A stretch of 64,000 bases of DNA from Branchiostoma floridae (GCF_000003815.2 NC_049992.1:4347514-4411513), one strand, 5' to 3'. Shown: positions 32,144 to 45,507, counted from the first letter of the stretch. Notes: generated by a model from the sequence alone, not told the origin. Program-made: numbers and translations.

Positions 32144-35100
32144 TACAGTATGTATCAATCAATTAATTTTGCAATATAATCCCCTAAAACAAGGAACAAG
32201 AGATCCTGAGTTAGATCCAGTGAAGACTGTTGCTCATATTTTCAGAAAACAGAATAAAAGATGGTAGAGGACTTTTTTCCTGTACGTACTGAAAAGCTTA
32301 CTATAATAGGCAATCAATGGTATAGAAGGAGAATGTTCTGTCCTACACTCGAAATCATTAATGATTGACAGTGTGAAGAAGTAACTGTTGAAAAAAAGAC
32401 GTAAAACCATTTTCCTGGTTGTTAGATATCATATAGTAGAAACAAATTAGGAAACGGTCAAGATGAGATCAGAGCAACAACTTGAATCAAGCTTTTTGCA
32501 AGGACGTCCTTGCTTGAATAAGTACGGTTCAAAATGCAAGATAGAGAACATTGTTGACACGATACGAATACAGGAACAGTTAGGTCTCGCGTCTACAATA
32601 TTTCCTTCTCTGACATTTTAAGTTTGTTTCTCTGCAGAAAAAGATCACAAGAACAGAGGAGAAAAATATTGAAATATGCAGGACTGTATTCACTCAAAAG
32701 ACTAAGTCATTACAAATATCTCTCAAACATATAACTGTATGAGTAAAGAGCGAGTTGTATGTGCATAAAACTAACTGAAATATGACAAATTATTACAGCT
32801 ATTATAGCTTCCTTACCATTTTTTCCAAATACAAAACCCTCTCAACTGTTTTAAATGAAAGCTCACATTAACAATAAAGCAATGCTGATCAATTCTCATA
32901 TTGATTATCATTAATCTAAAATGAAGCTGCAACATTAATGGTAAAATCATATTGAAAAATCTGGATATCGTTTGAAAACAATCTGGAGATTTTTTTGCAA
33001 ACAATCTCGAAATAATCTTCAGATTGTTTCAAACAATCTGGAGAATGTGTGAAACAATCTGGATACTTTTCTAGGAAATCTGGAGATTGTTCCAAATATC
33101 TGAAGGAAGTCTAACTTGTCCAACTGCAATCTTACATATATTACTCGTATTGACTTGTTTCTGCCAGTTCATCCTAATGATGCTGAAGATGAGTGATGGA
33201 TGTCACTCAAAACATCCGGAAGTAAATTTCCATTTTTGTCCAGTTGTAGAGATTACATTGTATTTGAGTATTGTTAACTTTCATAAATGAAGTTTAACTT
33301 GTGTTTGTGCTGTTAGAAGTACAATAGCAAGCCATCATTATGAAGAAAGCCAGTTACTCACAATGGTTTGAATCGAAATTTAAAGTTATGCTTAATAGTT
33401 TTATTCAAACAAATTGAATATAACGTTATAGGATTTTCAAATAAAGTCTCAAAAGATATTTTCAAAATATCAACTTCATAACTAAATGGTTAACTGCAGC
33501 AATATAGCAACATACATTTATAAAAAATAGTTTCCTGACTTAATTTGGACAATGATTCAATGTTATACTTTACCAATACAATGGACATGTGAGTATAGTA
33601 TCTACCATACTTGATATTAGCTTGCAAGTTTGACTCCATTGTGGTATTATGGTACATCGATGTACTGCTCCCTTTTCTTATTACTCAGAGTTAATAGGAA
33701 AGAGTATTATCATCAAGGTAGTTGAGCACATACATTACTACCATTGGACTAGCCCAGTGCTTTAGTGATTGCATGAAATGGTGTGGCCAAAGGGCTTTGA
33801 TTTGATGCACTAACATATGCACCATGTATGGTGTGGGGAGGACATTTTATACTGTACATACACAATTTAATGTATTTCATCTGATTTAATGTTGTTTCAT
33901 TGTGCGTCATTTAAAGTTTATTACTTTTGCAGACTGGGTATTCTCTGGAAAACCAGTTTGTTTGATGCTGGAGGATAATAAATAAGTAAAAAAACAGTTT
34001 TAGAGGTTTGCAAAATGTTTGCAAAAATACGTTGAAATTCTTATCCTTAGGCCAATTCAAATTCATAAGAATCACTGTATATGAATTGTGTTTAACCACT
34101 TGATCTGAATAGTGTTTAACATAAGTGAGGGTGGTAGGAGTGTACAAATTAGATTATTCCTAATCTTCACAGTGATTGTTGACTACCTAATAACTACAAG
34201 GCTACTCTGATATTATTCTCAGAAAGATATTTTCTAACGTTGGGCATGTACTATACATTTTGTTTGTAACTTGAGAGCAAAGTTTCATGAAGGGTATACA
34301 TGTAAATTTGACAACATATAAGGGCTCACCAATTTTTTTTTTTTTTACAAAACATCCCATGTGAGAGGCAGATATGTGACAATAAAAACTAAAATAAGCC
34401 ACACAACTGTAAGAGTTAACTGACCCACTTATATATAATCTACTGTACAAGGTTTGGACTTCATCAGCTGCTAGCATTTTGGATGGAAGTGTAACTGAGA
34501 AAAATGGAAAACAAACTTAAAATACCAAACCTATGTACCAAGCCTGGAAAATTGCAAATAAGTTTTTTTTAACAAATAAAGCAAGTGAATAATTATATAT
34601 CATAATGTCTATTCAACCTGGAAAATTGCAATGTATCTTTAACTTATTTTGAGATTTTAAACAAATAAAGAAGGTGAATAAGTATCTATCATATTGTCAT
34701 ATTTAAGTGTGGTGAATTGGGCAAAGACAGTGGATTAGACAAAGCTACAAATAAAAAACAAAAACTATTGAAAAATAGTGAACATGTGAATGCATCTGAT
34801 ATCAATTGACTGATACAACTAAAAGTCTGTGACAAAGAAATGCATCTTAGTTTTTCAATTGTATTTCACATCTGAGGCATTACTTTATTAAAGACAACAT
34901 GAATTGAACAATAGTTGGTGGTTTGTTTTCTTACTACCTTTGCCAAGAAGGTTATTTTATGTACTACAGTAAGACTCGTGTTACAACTTTGGTTACTACT
35001 TTTTTATGATTTTATTACGGCAAGTATTTATTCACTTTTCGTGGCTATGGAACAATACTGCATAGGGAGGCTTTATCTTTTTATCTATCAAAGTTTTTTT

Positions 35101-36344
35101 TTTGTTTATGGAAAATGAATAAAAAAGGAGCAGAGAAGCTTAGGTTATATTTCTAGCAGCTTTGTGTGTATGTGTGTGCTAGGGACCATGATAATGAGTG
35201 TGTGTGTGTGTGTGTGTGTGAGTGTGTGACGTCTTTAATCAAACTGAGTGGAAAGAAAAGTATTCAAAGACTTTTTGGGACATACTTCTTTGTGTTTTAA
35301 GTGAAATATACAGGTAAGGGTCAAATAACACAAAAGGAACTACAAAAATGATCAAAAAGGGTTTCTGGCAAGAACATCAATCGTTCCCCAAAAAAGGCAA
35401 AAAAAATAACCTAAAATTTAATCAATGTTAGTTACTCCTGTTATTGGTAGGTTCTTGGTTGTATTCATTTTAGTAAAAATACATCAAGAGGTCAAAATGA
35501 ATAAATGAGCCTGGGAAGAGGGTATGAATCCGACTGAGTCTTAGTTACTAGAATTGTATGTACGTACCTCCAAATTCTCGATGTCTGTCAGCACATCTTG
35601 GTCACGGAGAATGGTCTAGTCTCGATCTCACGAGTAAGTGTACACATGGTCAGGGCATAAGGGTGCAGTGCCCCTGTTCCCTTGTTTAAAAAATCCCTGA
35701 AATTGTTGAGAGGGTTGCCTCCCAATATTGTACCCTAGACACAGTGGATAACTGTTCCCACTTCCCCTACGGCCTATAGACCAAGGTCCTATCTCTAACG
35801 CATGTGCAGAAAAGAGCGTTGTGCCAGCCTTTGATTTCTCCCAGTTCTCCCAGAATTTGATTTGCATGATCCTATTTGTCGTACTGCTACGTAATCACCT
35901 CTATTGAAGATTGGTCTGGCAAGCATTTGCATGTTATCACGTGTCATCAGTATGGTTATGTTTTGAGTGAAGCTCTTTGTATACCCTTATATGGAGCCAT
36001 TTCTCTTGATATTTTCTTGGTATATTGGTCTGGTTATAGTTTGAACAATACGAAACTGCGTGGGTAGATGCTTCATCTCATCACGTGTTTCTTAATCGAA
36101 CAGTTTTGTTTATGACGCAGTCTGGTTACACATCTTATTCACTTGTTTTCACATGTTCTGCCAGTTCATTACAGTAACGCTGAAGAGGAGTGTTGGATGT
36201 CACACAAAATGTCCAAAAATAAATGTCCGATTATATCCGGTTGTAGAGATTGAATTGCGTTTAAATATTGTTCACCTGCCGGATCTCTAGCGTTCATTTT
36301 GGCGATATTCCCTCCCTGACTTGACTGGATGTTTGACTACTGAC
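32144..36344. other. Intergenic segment between B and C
   Basis: Second copy of 17913-22462, very similar throughout. Contains the AATCTGGA array (32950-33095), the 120-nt repeat pair (33150-33270, 36155-36276) and a short TG tract (35165-35225). No exon recognised. Confidence 0.75.
32253..32258 (+). promoter_or_regulatory. Candidate polyadenylation signal, gene B
   Basis: AATAAA 110 nt after the stop, conserved with A and D. Confidence 0.5.
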
Positions 36345-36360
36345 ATGGATAAAACCAAAG
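36345..36360 (+). CDS. Putative start exon of C (MDKTK)
   Basis: Identical to 22463-22478, same phase-1 donor. Confidence 0.4.
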
Positions 36361-38200
36361 GTATTTTTTGCCTTTATTTTATTCCTGCCAAACATTTTTC
36401 TTTCACTTGCTATCTCCAATCACAGTATATACTTTAGGCATTTGGCAAAAACACAACATACTAGTAGTGCTATTTTCTTGGCGATGGGCAAATCATTTTA
36501 AATCAAGCAAGCATGTACATGCCCATGGTAGGTAACTAAGTACTATTTTAGTATTATACTAGTCTGGGTGGCAGCAGCTGGTCACATTACATTGAATGAC
36601 TTGTCACACCTAACTTGTCACACCTAATCTGGCTGGAAATGTTGTTTGAAGTTATCTAGTTAGGATTTACCTACTGTACTGCATGACAACTAGAACTATC
36701 ACTCAGTGAGAGGTGTATAGGCTAGTACTTTAGACCTTTGTTGGCTAGTGTTCGGGGCCATGGTTTTTTTTAGGTTTTTAAAAAGACCTCTGTAAAACTT
36801 GTGAAAATCCTGACTTACTGAATTTCTAAAATGTTTGTCAGAAATGTGTAAACTGTTTTCTAGTTATATTCTTAAAAATGAAGCAGTTTCGGTGATAGAA
36901 GATTTACTTTGCTCTGTTGAACTCCAACAATCCCTGATAATTCTACTTTTTTTATCCATTTGTATCTGTATAGCCGGCATAACCGCCCTTCGGCGTAACA
37001 CACCAGCCTCACACGTGACAGCAGTATTGGCAGGAAAAGAGCTCAATGAAACGGATGACGGCGCGAAGTTGAGCTCAGATGAAGAGGACGCCAAAGAAGA
37101 AGACCCAAATTTCTCCAACCTAAACTCGGGACGGCAGCGCGCAGAGCCCAATGAATACATTCCAGCTCCAGTACGGGGCAGGAAAACTGAACACCACGTA
37201 AAGGAAAAAGTGCCCTCCGTACCTACAGATGAGACTAAAAAAGACAAGAAAGGCAAGGGCAAGGCTGCCACCCGCAGAAAATACGCCTATGACCAGACAT
37301 TCTTGAAAACAGAAACAGCTGAAGGCCCGTATGATTCGCCTTCCGGCAATCGCTCCAACCAGGGCTCTTCCTCTGGCAACCAATCCAACCAGGAGGCAGC
37401 CCCGGCAGAACCCACCTATCTACACGTGGCAGACCATGTATTGGCCTATATGGGACAGGAATCGGAAGATACCGAAGGTCCCTACGAATACAAAAAGCCG
37501 GAAGATGTAAGCTTTGATCACAGAGCTCAAGGTAAGTCGAATTGTAACGTTGGTACATAAACCATGGCAGATATTAGTATTAGAAAGGTATGTAAGGCCA
37601 CACCTTTTTTTTTCCTTGGAAATTCAGCAAGCAAGCAAGATGACGTGAGAGCCAAGAGAGGGCTAAGAGGAAATGTATATTCATTGGATCATGACCAGTT
37701 ATATATCATAGTGAAGGCAACTTTTTTTCTGCCAAACTTTTGTTTTTCGCTTGCACGCATTGATTTAGGGGTTTCAAGAAGATATCATCCACATAATTGA
37801 ATCAACCTACTACAATTGAAATACAAACTCTTAACCTATTATTATGATAGAAGCATTGGTCAAGTATGACTATTATAGTTGAATCAGATAGAGTGGCTTT
37901 TGGTGATTGTGCATTTGTTGCTTTATTTGTCACTTAAGTTGTCCATTTTAGCCATTTTAGGGCCACGCCAATTGAATGTGTTGGTTCGCGGATTTTTTAT
38001 TCTTCTCCCTTCAAAAATATTGAATGAGAACCTCCTCACCTCACCTCCCTCACGTTATGGTTACAGAATGAATACGTTAAATGATATTAAAATTGATATG
38101 ATATGTTTATTTATTACTTGTGCTCCCATGACCCGCTGCACCTCTGGAAAGAGCTGCGAAGGTCGATAGGCCTTGGGCCTTTCAGTTAAAATTAAGGAGA

Positions 38201-38240
<40 letters not shown>

Positions 38241-41225
38241 GATTGATTGAAACGGTACATTCGGGATATATACCGGTACTAGCATTCTAGGCTATATATT
38301 CTTGTGATTTGTAGAATTTACAAGTTCCTGTAGAATTATTGTACAAGTTGTCATCATTGCACATGTTGGTATCATTTACAATTGTTGAGAAAGAAAGTAT
38401 GTTAAAGCTTTGATAACATTTCCATATCTGATTTACTGACCATGTATGGATCAAAGCAGTATGTTATGTCATGCTAGGTTATATAGTCTTGTGATTTGTA
38501 GATTAACATTTCCTAGAATTATTATTATTATTACCTTTGCCAGAATGGCAAGGTTATGTTTTAGGCTTGTACGTCTTTCTGTCTGTCTGTGTTAACAGTA
38601 TAACTCGAGAAGCCTTGGATGGATCCTGATGGTACTTGGTAGGTGGGTAGGTATCGGGAAAACGAAGGTCAAGTTTGATAAGGGGCCTCTAGCGGCTTGC
38701 TGAGATACTGCAGCGGAACATCAATTTTTGATATCTCGTGTTCTATTTTGTTCTATTCGTGATTTTTAAGTGGTAGATAGCCCTTGGGACAGAAAGTGAG
38801 TGCTGTGAGTTTGGGCTCCCTAGCAGCTTTTTTGGAACTGCAGGCGCCGGTTTCCTTTCAAACTTTGGACAAGAATAACTCGAGAACCTGTTGACGGATC
38901 ATCATGACTTTTGGTATGTAGATAGAATGAGTGATGACTAACATAATGGGATACTAAATATGCAAATCAGCTTATTTGCATAATTAACGAGGAAAGTTTA
39001 TAAATCCACTGCATTCTATGATAGGACTTTCAAACTTGTCACATATGTAGCTAGGAAAGAGAGAAATGTTGATTGATATTACATATGCAAATGACGATCT
39101 CATTTGCATAATTAATGAGAAAATATGAACGTATTGGGGGATCAACATGATTTTTTGTATGTAGATAGCCTAAGTGAAGACCTACATAATGAGATACTGA
39201 TTATGCAAATCAACAGCTTATTTGCATGATAAATGATGAAATTCTAATTCACTCCATTCCATGAGGGAACTCTTTTTGGGAACAAATTTGTGGCTGAGAA
39301 AGAGAGAAATGTTTATAGATATCAATTATGCAAATGACCTCATTTGCATAATTAATTTGAAAATATGAACGTATTGACGGATCGTTATGATTTTGGTATG
39401 TAGATAGTCTAAGTGAAGACTTACATTATGAGATACTACTTATATAAATTAACAGCTAATTTGTATAAATGATGAGAAAAGTTCATAAATCCACTGCATT
39501 CCCTGATAGGACTTTCAAAGTTGTCACGTATGTAACTGAGAAAGAGGGCAGAGAGTAAGAGGTGTATGTTTGGGTCCCCTAGCGTCTTTTTTTGAAACTG
39601 CGGGAGCCGGTTTAGTTTCAGACGTTGAAAGAGAATAAGTCAAGAAGGGATGAAAGGATCATCATGATTTCTGGTATGCTGATAGCATAAGTAATGTTTG
39701 ATACAATTTAATAGTAATTATGTAAATTAGGATATAATTTGCATGATTAATGGCGAAATTTTATAATCCAACTCCAGGCATATGAAGTAAAATGTAATGA
39801 GTAACACATTAATGTCTATAGACTTCATTCTACATAACAAACCTGGTTTATTTTGCAAAGGTGTGTGTTCGTGGAACTCTAGTTGTATATGTTGTCAGCA
39901 TTGTACGTGTTATAAAGTTGAGAAAAAGGGTGTGGTTAAAAGATTAGATAACATTTTCATTATCTCTATAGCGTCATATAAATAGTGTCATCCTAGGCTA
40001 TATAGTCTTCTGATTAATTCAGATTGACATTTCATAAAATCATTGTACAACTAATGTCATCATGATTGCACATGTTGTTGTCATTCACAATTGTTGAGAA
40101 AAAGGCACAGTAATTCTATAACGATAATATTCATATCTTAGGGCGGGTTACTGACCTTTGGAATTGGCTAAAGTCTAGCTACAAGTACGCTTGCTGGATT
40201 GCTCTGGGTTGCGGGATCTTGGTGATAGCATCGATCTCCATCGCAATTCTAGCAACTTATTTTATCTTTGTACCCGGAAGTAAGGTAATCTTTCAATTTC
40301 TTTCCCTTATAGGCAATTTAGTATGTTGTTTGTTCAGGTGTGTTAATCTTCCTATTTCTTCTTATTATTATTCTACTTTCAAAGAGTAGATTTAGGGTGC
40401 CCCCCCTTTTCTTTCTTTACTCACACAGAATACTGATGGCATAATGTAATTCTGTATCTTTGTACCCGGGAGTAAGGTAAGCTTTCTTTCTCCGATAGGG
40501 AATTCCATGTATTGTTTTTCCTGGTGTGTTCTTCCTATTTCTTTTTCTTCTTCTTCCAAATTAGGTTTAGGGTGCCCCCCTTCTTTTCTTTACTCACACA
40601 CAATAATAATGACATAGTATAATTCTGCTAATGGTCCTGGTCCAAAAACCAAGTAGAAGTAGCTCTATTTCTTTCTTTATATACTCACATACAATACTAT
40701 AGGGTGATTCACTGATTCAACTTAATTGTTCTTGGGTTATCATATGTCTTTTTTTTTTAATATCACCTGAAATGTACCAACAGATTACTGTGTAACCAAC
40801 ATCACAGTTCACCAAAATACATTCCTTTTAAAAGCTTAACCCTGGGATAATCAATGTAACATTGCTTTAGAGACATTGATACACTGAAATGCATAATAGA
40901 TACAGCAAGGTGACTGCCATAGGATGTAACACCATGTAACAATACTGTAAAAATTGGTCAAAAATGTACGTAGATTTCCCTTTTCCGACAATGTATTTGC
41001 AGGATGTCAATGATTTAAGGGTTCGTGGCAACATGGCGGTGTGGGATAGTCTGGTGAACTCCAGCACCCCGTGGTGGACGCATTTCTACCAGGAGAACAG
41101 CTCAACCGTTGCCTTCTCGACTTTGCCCTCTACCCCGTCTGGATTGGAACTGAAACAGACGTCCACTGATCGCCATGCCAGCATCGAGTCCACGCCGACT
41201 ACTCTAATCACTCTGACAACCACAG
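36345..41225 (+). CDS. Fragment C: 5' half of a third receptor gene
   Basis: Start exon (36345-36360), cytoplasmic tail (36974-37531), transmembrane (40142-40284) and stalk (41003-41225), all with intact splice sites and frame, near-identical to gene B. No EGF or lectin exon follows within 14 kb; the next intron contains a large retrotransposon (41555-50239). Either the downstream half was deleted, or a very long intron joins C to the EGF and lectin exons of D, whose own transmembrane and stalk exons would then be duplicates. Because D lacks a plus-strand tail exon, a C-D composite transcript is a real possibility. Confidence 0.65.
36974..37531 (+). CDS. Cytoplasmic tail exon of C
   Basis: 558 nt, phase 1/1, acceptor gtatag with long polypyrimidine tract. 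One His codon longer than B (TEHHVKEK). Same tyrosine motifs ([36 protein letters not shown]); differences are few and mostly conservative. Confidence 0.75.
37532..40141 (+). repeat. Intron of C with (ATTG)n and a 1.35-kb inserted repeat
   Basis: Equivalent to 23646-24966 plus an insertion at about 38521-39875. The insertion begins with an ATTACCTTTGCCAGAATGGC-like dispersed-repeat head and continues as reiterated 120-125 nt units carrying paired ATGCAAAT octamers. (GATT)n lies at 38203-38250. Confidence 0.75.
40142..40284 (+). CDS. Transmembrane exon of C
   Basis: 143 nt, acceptor cttag intact. [18 protein letters not shown], then [19 protein letters not shown], then TYFIFVPGSK. About 25 hydrophobic residues with a basic/aromatic inner flank. 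The exon end plus intron start is tandemly duplicated at 40451-40490. Confidence 0.85.
40285..41002 (+). other. Intron between transmembrane and stalk exons of C
   Basis: Contains a roughly 190-nt tandem duplication (about 40270-40445 and 40455-40620) that includes the last 20 nt of the transmembrane exon. Confidence 0.6.
41003..41225 (+). CDS. Stalk exon of C
   Basis: 223 nt, phase 0 to 1. [39 protein letters not shown], end [13 protein letters not shown]. Only the tttgcag|GATGTC acceptor is usable in this copy. Confidence 0.8.
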
Positions 41226-41339
41226 GTAGGTAATTCTGGCTTCTAAATTACCTCAGTGATATGGGGGTTTTGTATTACTAACTACTTGTTGGCTGGGTGT
41301 TTTCTGTCCCCACCACTTTGTAGTCTTCATTCTTATACT

Positions 41340-41562
41340 AAACGTCGATGTAGGTTAGACATCCAGATAATAAGATACACCAAAAAGTAGTTACTCAAGC
41401 AACTGGATATGGTTTTGGAAACGGTCAGACGCTTCGGATAGTATCCACTATCCTTCGTCAGTGACACTGAAGAGATCTGGAAGAAACAGGTCTTTTATAC
41501 TCTAACTATGAATGATTAGGATAGTGGATACTATCCGAGACGAAGGATAGTGGATACTATTC
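41340..41562. mobile_element. Possible Penelope-like element 3' fragment
   Basis: Contains inverted arms GGATAGTATCCACTATCCTT (41436) and the reverse at 41539-41562, next to a GGTCAGACGCTTCGGATAG context often seen at Penelope-like element ends. No coding sequence; family call tentative. Confidence 0.35.
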
Positions 41563-41741
41563 CAAATGAGGCACATGATTGCTTCTGACCGGGTTTCGCG
41601 TCGTTAAGAGGCGACACCTGGTCGGGAGCAGTCCACGTGCTCTCATTAACCACCTGTACATCCTCACCTGTCCATAGAACCTTTTATACGCCCAGAGCCT
41701 TTCATTCCCATATGTTGGCCGAGCTACGCCGGAGAGGTCGG
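41555..41741 (+). repeat. Split repeat A1
   Basis: 187 nt, from TACTATTCCAAATGAGGCAC to GGAGAGGTCGG; matches A2 at 49269-49455. Confidence 0.9.
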
Positions 41742-42179
41742 GCTTGGTGTTGGTTCGCCTGAGTTCATCGTTTTGGCTAGCTACGCCCGCCTGCCCTCCC
41801 ACCCCGCTTCCCGCCCGCCCGCTCGTACGTCCTGCCGGCTCTTTTCAACCCATTCTGCCCGCGTTAGGCGAGGAACTCTACAGGGCCAAGAACTTCAGGA
41901 ACGCACAGGATTTTGGAGCACACATTTGTGAGGTGACATTAGGAGCGTCTGATTTTTCTTTTTCACTAGTTTGTGCGGTTTTGCCATGTTGACTTCCGTT
42001 CGTAAATTGTTCTCGTTTGGTTGACAGTAGTAGTTTCACGAAGTGAGTGGTATTTTCACAGCCGTGCAGGTATGTTATTTCGGTGATAAATGTTTTCGCA
42101 TTACTTAGTTTGATATGTTAATTTGGTGATTGGCATGCTCGAAGCTTTGGAGTTAAACACGTTTTCGGGGTAATTAGCT

Positions 42180-42870
42180 CGTATGCTGCAGTCGTTTCGG
42201 ATATTGGCGAATGGTTTGCTCGCAGAGCTATGGTTTTAATGTTATGGGACCACAGAGACACATATAAGTAGAGGAAGACATGTGAATTTGGCGAATGGTT
42301 TGCTCGCAGTGTTTGGGTTTGATATGGTGGCTGGCCCCACATGTGAATTTGGCGAACTTTGTGCTCGTAGTCTTTGGGTTTGATATATGGTGGCCACAGA
42401 AACACAAAGAAGTAGTAGTAGTAGTAGTAGGCATCCTTCCATCTTTGCAGATAATGGAAGTGTTTTTGTTTGATAGGGTGGCCACAGAAAAAAAAAAAAA
42501 AGAAGAAGAAAAAGAAGACATGTGAATTTGACGAATTTGTGCTCGTTATCTTTTGGTTGGACATGGTAACCACAGAAACGCAAAGAAGAAGGAGAAAACT
42601 TGTGATTTTGGCGAATGGTGTGCTCGCAAAGTTTTGGTTTGACTTGGTGCCTGTCGGAACACAAAGAAGAAGAAGACGTGTGAATTTTTATTGGCGCAGA
42701 TTGTTATTTGATTTTGGCAAATGCAGTGCTCGCGCCGTTATGATTTGGCATGTGTTTTCGGCAGTTCGACTTCGCATCTTTTACGTAAAACTTGATTTGG
42801 ATATTGGCCAAGGGTTTGATTGAAATTTTCATGGTGCAGATTGGCGTGTGAATTTGGCGAAGGGTGTGCT
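42180..42870. repeat. Degenerate tandem repeat with AGA/AGT-rich tracts
   Basis: At least six units of GTGAATTTGGCGAATGGTTT plus GCTCGCAG, separated by GGTGGCCACAGAAACACAAAG and variable purine-rich microsatellites (AGT)n, (A)n, (AGA)n. Open frames here are low-complexity artefacts. Confidence 0.8.
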
Positions 42871-43029
42871 CGCAGTGTTATGAATGATTGCAACCTTTAG
42901 TTGCATTTTTTTTGTCGCGCTGGGCTAAGTCGTATCACCTGGCAACATCCATATACTGGTAACGTTGGTAACTTATTCATTTACATTTTTTGTGTGCATT
43001 TTTGCGTCTAATCTATACTCTAGTACATG

Positions 43030-43345
43030 AGGATCCATCCTCTCAGTCTTGCTACGGGCACCGGGGTTACTAAAAACCCTTTACGTTGGTATGCCCCTAA
43101 CCAGGGGTTGGTGTTCCGTCCCCGGGCTGACCTTGGTTGGATTGCGATGTGTCGTTTCTAGTAGTAACGTTAGTCCGGTTAAGCTGCATTGTCATTTTCG
43201 TTTGTTTTCTCGTTGGTCGTGCAGACCTACCTGGTGACAAGTCTCGTCTGTGTTTGGGAGTTTTTAGGGATGTTAAGTTGAATGTTTGGCAGCTCAATCG
43301 TAAAGGTCAGCCTGGGGACGGCTCCAACCTTTGCTCTAATTCGTG
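43030..43345 (+). repeat. Internal direct repeat of the element, left copy
   Basis: Shares GGGTTACTA-AACCCT, CCCTTAACCA-GGGTTG and GGGCTGACCTTGGTTGG blocks with 45955-46310. Both copies lie in a possible gag-region frame ending GQP-D-SN. Confidence 0.65.
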
Positions 43346-43489
43346 CAGGAGGTCGATTAAATATACTTTAAGTTGGATACAATCTTTGCTGTCAGAGAGT
43401 AGACAAAGAGTTTGTGTTGATGAAAAAGATCAGAATGTGTCCACACTATGAAATACACAGTGATAAGCTGGAAAAAGGACACCCCGAGA

Positions 43490-44445
43490 TAGTTAATGTA
43501 CCGCAATGTTACTTGTACCCTAAAGGAGTTTACGCAGCAGGAAGAGCACTTGGGCATCACCATTGACAGGGAACTGAGTTTCAGTAAACACATATCTTAC
43601 ATATGTACTAAGACAAATCAGATTGCAGGACTCATTGGAGAACATTTTGCATTTATAGACAAGGTGGTGTTCTTTCTCCTATATAAGTCACTGGTATTCA
43701 ACTAGTCAAGAGTACGAGGCTCCAACATGGTCATCCTATACATGGAAGCAGGTCCTGGAACTTGAAAAGATCCGAAAGAGAACAACTAAGAGAGTCCTCG
43801 GCCCTAGTAGGTTAACCGTTGAAGAGAGTTTGAAGGCTCTGAAATCACCAACATTGGTCTTTAGGAGAATCAGAGGAGATCTCATAAGCACTATATGTCA
43901 TTTTGAGCTAATTAAGAACACTCGAACAACTCTGTCTCCGGATTAAGAAAAAAGCGCCGATCGAGAAGTAATCCGAAAGAGAACAACTTAGAGGAGTCCT
44001 CGGCCCTAGTAGGTTAACCGTTGAAGAGAGTTTGAAGGCTCTGAATTCACCAACATTGGTCTTTAGGAGAATCAGAGGAGATCTCATAAGCACTATATGT
44101 CATTTTGAGCTAATTAAGAACACTCGAACAACTCTGTCTCCGGATTAAGAAAAAAGCGCCGATCGAGAAGTAATAGAAGGACACACTTCTTCTGTATCAG
44201 GGTTATCTCGTGGTGGAATAAGCTACCAAAATCTGTGGTGACATCTCCAAGCGTAAACTGTTCTGAAGAGAGACTGGATAACCACTTGAGGCAACACAGG
44301 TCGCACTACATCTTAAAAGCCCTGGATAATCTGCAGTTATCAGGGATGACAGTGTTTTGAGAATGAGTGAGTGGCCTAAATAGGAACAGGGGTTCCTACC
44401 TCTGCCAGAAGAATTCTATTCTACTCTAATAAATTGTTGGGGTTT
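43490..44445 (+). mobile_element. CR1/L2-like LINE 3' fragment, frameshifted
   Basis: Translates to the C-terminal part of a LINE reverse transcriptase: LGITIDRELSFSKHISYIC, then LLYKSLV, then ESLKALKSPTLVFRRIRGDL. Frame breaks near 43705 and 43760. A block of about 200 nt is tandemly duplicated (43770-43960 and 43970-44170). The 3' end near ATTCTATTCTACTC is typical of CR1/L2-type tails. Confidence 0.75.
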
Positions 44446-44504
44446 CAGTCAAACAGGTGCCAGGTAACAGTCGTAGGTGGCACTACTAGTGATTGTCTTT
44501 CATT

Positions 44505-44640
44505 GCAGACGGCATCCTGCAAGGGGCCGTGCTCGGACTGTTATATTTCATATTGTACATAGATGACATGCCAAACTACTTAACCCAAGGTCAGATAGTA
44601 CTCTTCAAAGTTGGTTACAAGAAATGTTGTTTTGAATACT
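44505..44640 (+). mobile_element. LINE reverse transcriptase fragment
   Basis: One open block reads DGILQGAVLGLLYFILYIDD, matching the QGxxLGxxLF motif of LINE RTs, and lies out of order downstream of a C-terminal fragment. Remnant only. Confidence 0.7.
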
Positions 44641-44764
44641 GATTGCAACAGTGCTGAGAGGAGGCTGGATGGGAACAGACTGACAACTAATGTACCTAGA
44701 TACGAGTCAAGAAACAAAAGTTTTGAATTTTGTGTTTTCTGCTAGATATCGGGTAGTGGTTTCA

Positions 44765-45130
44765 TTTTTTAATGAATGAATGATTGTAGTCATTTATTGT
44801 ACATTGTTGGTTAAACGAGCCAAGTACAGGTCGCAACAAGACATAACATGGATTGGTATACTATAATAGTATCACAAATCTAGTCTACACAGAAGTTCGG
44901 CTTCTTCTCGCGTCTTGGTAATTGTGAAACTATAGGACTGTATTGGTTTAGCTATGGTTGCTTTGTCAAAGCATATGAGGATTATAAACTTGTCAGTGCT
45001 ATTCATGTGTCTAAAGTGAGGGAAGCTACTTTCTTTATAAAAGGATAGCGCATTTCTATCTTGTCATACATATCACAATCAACAGTGAAGTGCACGTCAT
45101 CTTCTACCATGTTTGAAGTACAAAAATGGG
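44765..45130 (-). mobile_element. LINE 3'-end fragment, minus strand
   Basis: Reverse strand encodes VEDDVHFTVDCDMYD and, after a frame break, KFIILICFDKATIAK: the zinc-knuckle-like C-terminus found in several LINE families. Homologous to 47585-47870. Confidence 0.6.
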
Positions 45131-45507
45131 CAGACTCTTAAATGCATCATTGCAGGTCCCTACGGTCAAACTCGCATCCGGCCGTAGAAAAAAAAATCTT
45201 CTTACATAGGTGTATTTGTTTGGAGGGAATTGCAAGCTGTGGTTAGAGTGGCCACAACTCACCACTCATTTAAGAACTTCTGATCCGACTTTAATCCCTA
45301 GGCCTGTTTTACGATTCGGTGCGGATAACAACTGTGAGAAGTGGTATGATTGTGTTTCTTGCAGGGTGGACTTGTCTTGGTTAGGTATACTAGTATACAA
45401 ATATTTGTATTGTGTTTAAACTCTATATATGCGTGTACTCAGGGTCTCCCTGGTAAGCAGTGTTTATCCACCCTGATTATGAATACAAATATAGATAAGT
45501 TGATTCA

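Noticed and set aside
42118-42664. Long overlapping minus-strand open frames rich in Phe/Thr or His/Ser
   Set aside because: Low-complexity translation of the (AGT)n and (AGA)n tandem repeat; no conserved protein features.
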